From Leptolinea sp. UBA1437 (GTDB lineage: Bacteria; Chloroflexota; Anaerolineae; Anaerolineales; Anaerolineaceae): 11,071 nt of DNA. The translations under genes were made by a program, and so were the position numbers. Location: contig DCTP01000110.1 in assembly GCA_002329625.1 (NCBI GenBank), positions 1 to 11,071 on the forward strand, written 5' to 3'. Positions within the stretch are counted from its first letter, which is position 1, and each line of letters begins with the position of its first letter. Below, piece after piece: positions 7,709 to 11,071 of the stretch. The notes beneath the pieces were generated by a model. The model saw only the letters and a list, made by a program, of their open reading frames with translations. It was not told where the DNA came from and searched no databases.

Positions 7709-8389
7709 ATGGAAGAAAAAAATTACTGCGTTTTGATCGGAGACATTATCAAATCGCGAAAGTATTCCAACAGGAATGAAATTCAAAAAAAATTGAATGC
7801 GATCCTCTCTGAAACAAACAAAAACTATTCGGACGATATAGCCGCCGAATTTATCATCACATTGGGTGATGAATTTCAGGGTGTTCTAAACAAACCCGAT
7901 CATATTTTCCGAATTATCGACAATATCCGATTTTCAATGCGCCCAGTAAAAATCCGTATCGGAGTTGGCATCGGTAAAATTACCACAGAAATCGATCGAT
8001 CGAAGGCGATCAGCGCTGATGGCCCCGCCTATTATGCCGCAAGAGAGATGATCGACGATATTCGCAAGAAAGAAAAAGGGTGGGAAAGTCTTTCGCAGGA
8101 TATTAAGATTTCTTTGGGTACGGACAATCTTGAGATTGATCTGATCAATGCGAATTTAGGGCTGACATCTTTATTGGAATCTGCTTGGACCAAAAAGCAA
8201 TTTGAGGCAGTTCAATTAATGCTTTATTCCGATTCTCTGCAAAAAGAAGCAGCCCAAAAAATCGGGATTACCGAATCCAGTATGCACTATCGTTTGAAAT
8301 CGGCACATTATTTTGACTATAAACATTCACGGGAGCTGATCTCAAAGTATCTGATTCATTTGTGGGAGGAAAAATGTTCACCCAATTGA
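7709..8389 (+). CDS. SatD-family protein (cyclase-like fold motifs plus C-terminal HTH)
   Basis: A 226-residue protein of the SatD family, named after a gene of the Streptococcus mutans sat (secretion and acid tolerance) locus; biochemical function is unknown. The motifs resemble a class III nucleotide cyclase/GGDEF-type palm domain: IGDIIKSR (10-17) like the first metal-binding Asp segment, ITLGDEFQG (50-58) like the GDxF hairpin, and RIGVGIGKI (83-91) like the RxGV segment, then ADGPAYYAAR (103-112), typical of SatD. Residues about 163-197 (KKQFEAVQLML through ITESSMHYRLK) look like a helix-turn-helix. This cyclase likeness is my inference from motif order. The start at 7709 is chosen because GGAGGGA (7694-7700) lies eight bases upstream; an in-frame ATG at 7640 has no such site. 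Its 3' end overlaps the DUF3307 gene by 16 bases, implying coupled translation and a shared role. It is cytosolic, with no membrane segment. Confidence 0.85.
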   Translation: MEEKNYCVLIGDIIKSRKYSNRNEIQKKLNAILSETNKNYSDDIAAEFIITLGDEFQGVLNKPDHIFRIIDNIRFSMRPVKIRIGVGIGKITTEIDRSKAISADGPAYYAAREMIDDIRKKEKGWESLSQDIKISLGTDNLEIDLINANLGLTSLLESAWTKKQFEAVQLMLYSDSLQKEAAQKIGITESSMHYRLKSAHYFDYKHSRELISKYLIHLWEEKCSPN

Positions 8390-9207
8390 TCCTGACGGCT
8401 TTTTCCGCTCACCTTATCGGCGATTATTATCTTCAGTCCGAAAAAATGCCGCATTCAGGTCTGACAAATTTGCGTTCCCTGTTGAAGCATTCTTTAATTT
8501 ACTGTATCTCGTTTATTGTTTTGTATTTCCTTGCCTTGCCGTCTTCGCAATTAATATTCTATTTCGGCGCATTATGTCTTGTTCATTTCCTCATCGCAGG
8601 AATCGCTTATATTCTGAACCATTTCTTGGCGGAAAAAATTTCCAGCCGATGGAAAAACAAGGATTTCATTTTGTTCTTCGGATATCGAGCCTTGCATCTG
8701 TTATCGATCATCTGGATTTCACTCTTTTTTTATCGCCGGGATCTTCTGCTGCAGCCCGCACCTTGGATAGCGAGCCAAGCTGCAGCTCTTAATCTGTCAA
8801 TTCTCACGGTAATGCGATGGCTCGATTTGTTGCTGCTCATTTTTAGACCGGCTAGTTTGGCAATCGTCAATCTGTCAATACGGTTTCAACCCCCGCAGCT
8901 TCCGCAGCAAAGCGTCCACGACTCCAATTCGGAGAAGAAGGAAACCCGCACCATAACGGAAGACTCGTTTCAAAGCAATAATGTATACGGAGCCGGTGAG
9001 ATGATCGGTTTTCTAGAACGATTTTTAATGGTTATTTTCTTATCCCTGGGACAATACGCATCCATCGGGTTGATCATGACAGCCAAATCCATCGCGCGTT
9101 ATGACAAAATAACCAAGAACGGCGCTTTTGCCGAAGATTACCTGATTGGGACGCTCGCCAGTATAATCATTGCAATCAGTGGGTATCTGGTTGTCTTCGG
9201 TGTGTGA
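8374..9207 (+). CDS. DUF3307 domain multi-spanning membrane protein
   Basis: A 277-residue integral membrane protein of the DUF3307 family; function unknown. HLIGDYYLQS (13-22) is the family's N-terminal signature, with a polar Asp and Gln inside a hydrophobic setting. Likely membrane segments are near 38-56, 60-82, 98-120, 143-165, 214-236 and 256-276. A hydrophilic linker at about 170-205 separates two halves. The second half carries GAGEMIGFLERFL (206-218), TAKSIARYDKI (236-246) and EDYLIGTLAS (254-263), the conserved blocks of the longer DUF3307 members. The start at ATG 8374 is chosen because GGGAGGA ends just before it; a GTG at 8362 lies upstream of that site. It overlaps the SatD gene by 16 bases and this gene order is one I associate with the two families, so a functional pair is likely. 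Confidence 0.85.
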   Translation: MFTQLILTAFSAHLIGDYYLQSEKMPHSGLTNLRSLLKHSLIYCISFIVLYFLALPSSQLIFYFGALCLVHFLIAGIAYILNHFLAEKISSRWKNKDFILFFGYRALHLLSIIWISLFFYRRDLLLQPAPWIASQAAALNLSILTVMRWLDLLLLIFRPASLAIVNLSIRFQPPQLPQQSVHDSNSEKKETRTITEDSFQSNNVYGAGEMIGFLERFLMVIFLSLGQYASIGLIMTAKSIARYDKITKNGAFAEDYLIGTLASIIIAISGYLVVFGV

Positions 9208-9215
9208 AGGAAAAG

Positions 9216-9587
9216 TCAAATCTTCGTTTTGGAATTCTTTTTCTTCGCTCGAATTGTCACCCATGCGTGGTTTAATGCCATTATTGGATCATGAAAAAGC
9301 ATCCGCGGACCGGCATACCGCATGACTTTCCGAATTTTCTCCCGCATATCTTTTCGATAACAATGCGTTTCACATTGACTGCAAAAAGTTTTTGTCTCCA
9401 TATGCGGGCATTGATCGATTCGTTGAAAGGCATATTCCATCAATTCGCTGCATTCCGGACAAAGATCTTTCTTCGTATGGTGGTTTCCGTGACAATAGAT
9501 ACGGACCATAGTCTGTAGAGTTTCTTTTTCTTTTGACCGTTTTTGGTTCAATCGTTCTATGGAGGTTGTCGCATCAGAATTCGTCAT
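9216..9587 (-). CDS. YgbA / 'nitrous oxide-stimulated promoter' family protein, cysteine-rich
   Basis: A 123-residue small cytosolic protein matching the family annotated as nitrous oxide-stimulated promoter (E. coli YgbA, reported under NsrR control). The family blocks are in order: RIYCHGNHH (29-37), LCPECSELMEYA (42-53), the C60 region, FCSQCETHCYRKDMREKI (68-85) and VMRYAGPRML (88-97). Seven cysteines (32, 43, 46, 60, 69, 72, 76) with nearby histidines suggest metal or Fe-S binding, which is inference. The basic C-terminal tail (KKKNSKTK) is outside the conserved core. The ATG at 9587 lacks a good Shine-Dalgarno sequence (AGAACCGAA precedes it), but the family's conserved part begins soon after, so the start is plausible. 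It converges on the DUF3307 gene with an 8-base gap, leaving no room for a terminator between them. Confidence 0.85.
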   Translation of the reverse strand: MTNSDATTSIERLNQKRSKEKETLQTMVRIYCHGNHHTKKDLCPECSELMEYAFQRIDQCPHMETKTFCSQCETHCYRKDMREKIRKVMRYAGPRMLFHDPIMALNHAWVTIRAKKKNSKTKI

Positions 9588-9588
9588 T

Positions 9589-9613
9589 TCGGTTCTATTT
9601 TACTCTCGGTTCT
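9589..9613. repeat. Direct 8-bp repeat in the ygbA-family leader
   Basis: TCGGTTCT occurs at 9589-9596 and again at 9606-9613, 17 bases apart, immediately upstream of the ygbA-family start. It could be a regulator site over the leader, or chance. It also explains the absence of a clear Shine-Dalgarno sequence there, since the repeat occupies the position where one would be expected. Confidence 0.3.
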
Positions 9614-9631
9614 TCAAAACCGTCTTTTTTT
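9607..9631 (+). terminator. Weak rho-independent terminator candidate
   Basis: CGGTT (9607-9611) and AACCG (9618-9622) form a 5-bp stem with a 6-base loop, followed by TC and seven T residues (9625-9631). It would end plus-strand transcription coming from the SatD/DUF3307 pair, after passing antisense through the whole ygbA-family gene. The stem is short, so this is tentative. Confidence 0.3.
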
Positions 9632-9682
9632 CTTCGTTCGAGTAGCTTTTTCAGAAGGATCAAACCCTTTTCCCACTAATAA

Positions 9683-9727
9683 ATTACACCCCTTTAACCT
9701 TTTAAGGATTATAAAAAGGGGTGTAAT
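9683..9727. repeat. Perfect 13-bp inverted repeat between ygbA-family gene and tRNA
   Basis: ATTACACCCCTTT (9683-9695) and AAAGGGGTGTAAT (9715-9727) are exact reverse complements around a 19-base loop; the loop itself contains CCTT and AAGG. No T-tract follows on either strand, so it is not a standard terminator, though it could end or stabilise the tRNA transcript. It may be a dispersed palindromic element. The rest of the 9588-9755 spacer shows no gene that I can support. Confidence 0.7.
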
Positions 9728-9755
9728 CTGTTAAGAGGTGAATCGAATTATTAGG

Positions 9756-9828
9756 CGCCCCCGGAGGGACTCGAACCCCCAACCATTTGATTCGAAGTCA
9801 ACCGCTCTATCCATTGAGCCACGAGGGC
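9756..9828 (-). tRNA. tRNA-Arg (anticodon UCG)
   Basis: A 73-base cloverleaf folds on the minus strand: acceptor GCCCTCG with CGGGGGC (including one T-G pair), D-stem GCTC/GAGC with GG in the loop, anticodon loop CTTCGAA giving UCG (reads CGA and, by wobble, other CGN codons), T-stem GGGGG/CCCTC with loop TTCGAGT, discriminator G73. The anticodon stem GTTGA/TCAAA has a G27-A43 mismatch at its outer end. The next bases are CCT, so the CCA end is not fully encoded and must be added by the nucleotidyltransferase. It lies 60 bases after hisS on the same strand. Confidence 0.95.
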
Positions 9829-9858
9829 TTACTGTCAATCATTCTTTTCAGCCAAAAA

Positions 9859-9864
9859 AGTATA
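9859..9864 (-). promoter_or_regulatory. Likely -10 element of the tRNA-Arg promoter
   Basis: On the minus strand TATACT lies between the hisS stop and the tRNA, placing a start near 9852, about 24 bases before the tRNA 5' end. A partial -35 (TTCGCA, four of six) stands 18 bases upstream. No terminator separates hisS from the tRNA, so read-through from hisS is also possible. Confidence 0.45.
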
Positions 9865-9888
9865 CCACGTTTCAACATCATTTGCGAA

Positions 9889-11071
9889 TCAAAACCCTGA
9901 TTGTTTCAAAAATTCGATCAAATCTTTCTTAGCGATCGTTTCCTGTGTGCGATTGGTCAAATCTTTGACAGTGACTTTTCCCGCAGAGATTTCATCCGGT
10001 CCGGCAATTAAAGCAAACCGGGCACCGATCCGGTTGGCGAATTTCAATTGTTTATCCAATTTAGCAGCTTCCGGATACGTGATCACATTGATCCCGCTTC
10101 TGCGAATTTCTTCAGCCAACCCGTAAGCTTCCGGAAGCGTTTTTCCATTAAAACAGGTAACCACGATGCGAGCCGGTTGTGTGGATAATTCCGGATATTT
10201 CCCGTATTTTTCAAGAACGACCGAAATCATCACATCGCCCATCGCAAAGCCGACACCGGAGAGCGGATCGCCGCCGACATCCGCCACTAAATTTTCATAT
10301 CGGCCACCGCCAGATAGAGCCCGTCCTTCTGGTGCTTTATCTCTGGCTTCAAAGACCGTTCCCGTATAGTACAGCAATCCGCGGATAACATGGGGATCAT
10401 AATTGATATAATCCTCATATCCCATCGCTTGGATCAGCTTAAAAATCGTCGAAAGTTCCTCGGATTCTTTCCATAGATCGCGATTTTCAAGGAGAGCGGT
10501 CAGCGCGCTCAGCTGAACCGGCGAGACACCACATTCCAATGCATATTCCCGCCAGGCATCCGGTCTCAATTTGTCACAGCGATCAATTAATTTATAAACA
10601 GCCGGTTTCAGATCCTGATCGATTCCGATTTTTTCCAATTGGGCATCCATCAGACGGCGGTTGTTTACGTTAATTTGAACCTGTTCGGATGTCAGTCCCA
10701 ATTGTTCGAAAAAAGCGGCGCAAATAGCCAATAATTCGGCATCCGCCTCATACCCCGCCGCTCCGATCAAATCAATATTCCATTGGAAGAATTCACGGGT
10801 CCGGCCCTTCTGAGGCTGTTCATAGCGCCAGAATGGACCGAACGACCACCAGCGCAGCGGATAAACCAATTCTTTCTGTTTTTGTGCGACCATCCGCGCC
10901 AGAGTCGGGGTTAATTCGGGACGGAGCGCAATTTCACCGCCGCCGCGATCATTGAAAACATAGGCTTGTTCTTTCACCAACTCTTCCCCGGATTTTGCCG
11001 CATACAGCTCCAATTTTTCCAGCATGGGGCCTTCATATTCCTGATAGCCGAATCGTTCGGAGACAATTCGA
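9889..11071 (-). CDS. hisS: Histidyl-tRNA synthetase (N-terminus cut by window edge)
   Basis: Class II histidine--tRNA ligase, which activates histidine with ATP and charges tRNA-His in the cytosol. 393 residues are visible; the frame is still open at 11070 (visible start RIVSERFGYQEYEGPM), so roughly 30-40 N-terminal residues including motif 1's start are missing. The ATG at 11025 is internal, not the start. Visible landmarks are DRGGGEIALRPELTPTLARM, motif 2 with FGPFWRYEQPQKGRTREFFQ, the histidine-specific RGLLYYTGTVFEA with its catalytic Arg, GGGRYENL, motif 3 in GVGFAMGD, and a C-terminal anticodon-binding domain (from about ARIVVTCFNG). The usual RGLDYY has Leu in place of Asp here (10372-10374). 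From memory the sequence is closest to Anaerolineae enzymes. HisZ, the paralogue without charging activity, is less likely given the intact motifs and anticodon domain. Confidence 0.95.
   Translation of the reverse strand, partial: RIVSERFGYQEYEGPMLEKLELYAAKSGEELVKEQAYVFNDRGGGEIALRPELTPTLARMVAQKQKELVYPLRWWSFGPFWRYEQPQKGRTREFFQWNIDLIGAAGYEADAELLAICAAFFEQLGLTSEQVQINVNNRRLMDAQLEKIGIDQDLKPAVYKLIDRCDKLRPDAWREYALECGVSPVQLSALTALLENRDLWKESEELSTIFKLIQAMGYEDYINYDPHVIRGLLYYTGTVFEARDKAPEGRALSGGGRYENLVADVGGDPLSGVGFAMGDVMISVVLEKYGKYPELSTQPARIVVTCFNGKTLPEAYGLAEEIRRSGINVITYPEAAKLDKQLKFANRIGARFALIAGPDEISAGKVTVKDLTNRTQETIAKKDLIEFLKQSGF

Noticed and set aside
8362..8373. GTG start for the DUF3307 protein
   Set aside because: The codons overlap the Shine-Dalgarno sequence that serves ATG 8374.
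9738..9932. 64-residue plus-strand frame across the tRNA
   Set aside because: It is the complement of the tRNA-Arg gene; spurious translated tRNA.

Overview
The window looks like a piece of a moderately AT-rich bacterial chromosome. The best taxonomic clue is the histidyl-tRNA synthetase at the right edge, which from memory resembles Anaerolineae (Chloroflexota) enzymes (for example the ELTPTLARMVAQ block and the motif-2 region FGPFWRYEQPQKGRTREFFQ). A tRNA gene without an encoded CCA end is compatible. This assignment is an inference, not a search result.

Left half (1-6239, minus strand): a carbohydrate operon read right to left. A strong promoter at 6297-6325 drives a secreted sugar-binding protein. 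A hairpin between cistrons (4851-4893) follows, then two MalF/MalG-type permease genes 3 bases apart, then a cytoplasmic GH38 alpha-mannosidase that is open without a stop for 1,012 codons and runs off the left edge. The simplest reading is capture of a mannose-containing oligosaccharide, ABC import and intracellular cleavage of alpha-mannosyl linkages. No ATPase subunit is present in the window, so it must lie beyond the left edge or be a shared ATPase encoded elsewhere.

Middle (6240-9207, plus strand): a 220-base divergent control region separates the operon from an extended-SDR NAD(P)-dependent epimerase/reductase. After a 244-base AT-rich spacer holding a perfect 10-bp inverted repeat and an extended -10 promoter come two translationally overlapping genes: a SatD-family protein (cyclase-like nucleotide-binding motifs plus a C-terminal helix-turn-helix) and a DUF3307 multi-spanning membrane protein. 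This pair is the most intriguing uncharacterised module in the window.

Right (9216-11071, minus strand): a cysteine-rich YgbA/'nitrous oxide-stimulated promoter' family protein convergent with the DUF3307 gene, a spacer with a perfect 13-bp inverted repeat, a tRNA-Arg(UCG), and hisS, which lacks its N-terminus at the window edge. There is no gene-free stretch above 300 bases. I saw no CRISPR array, insertion sequence or rRNA.
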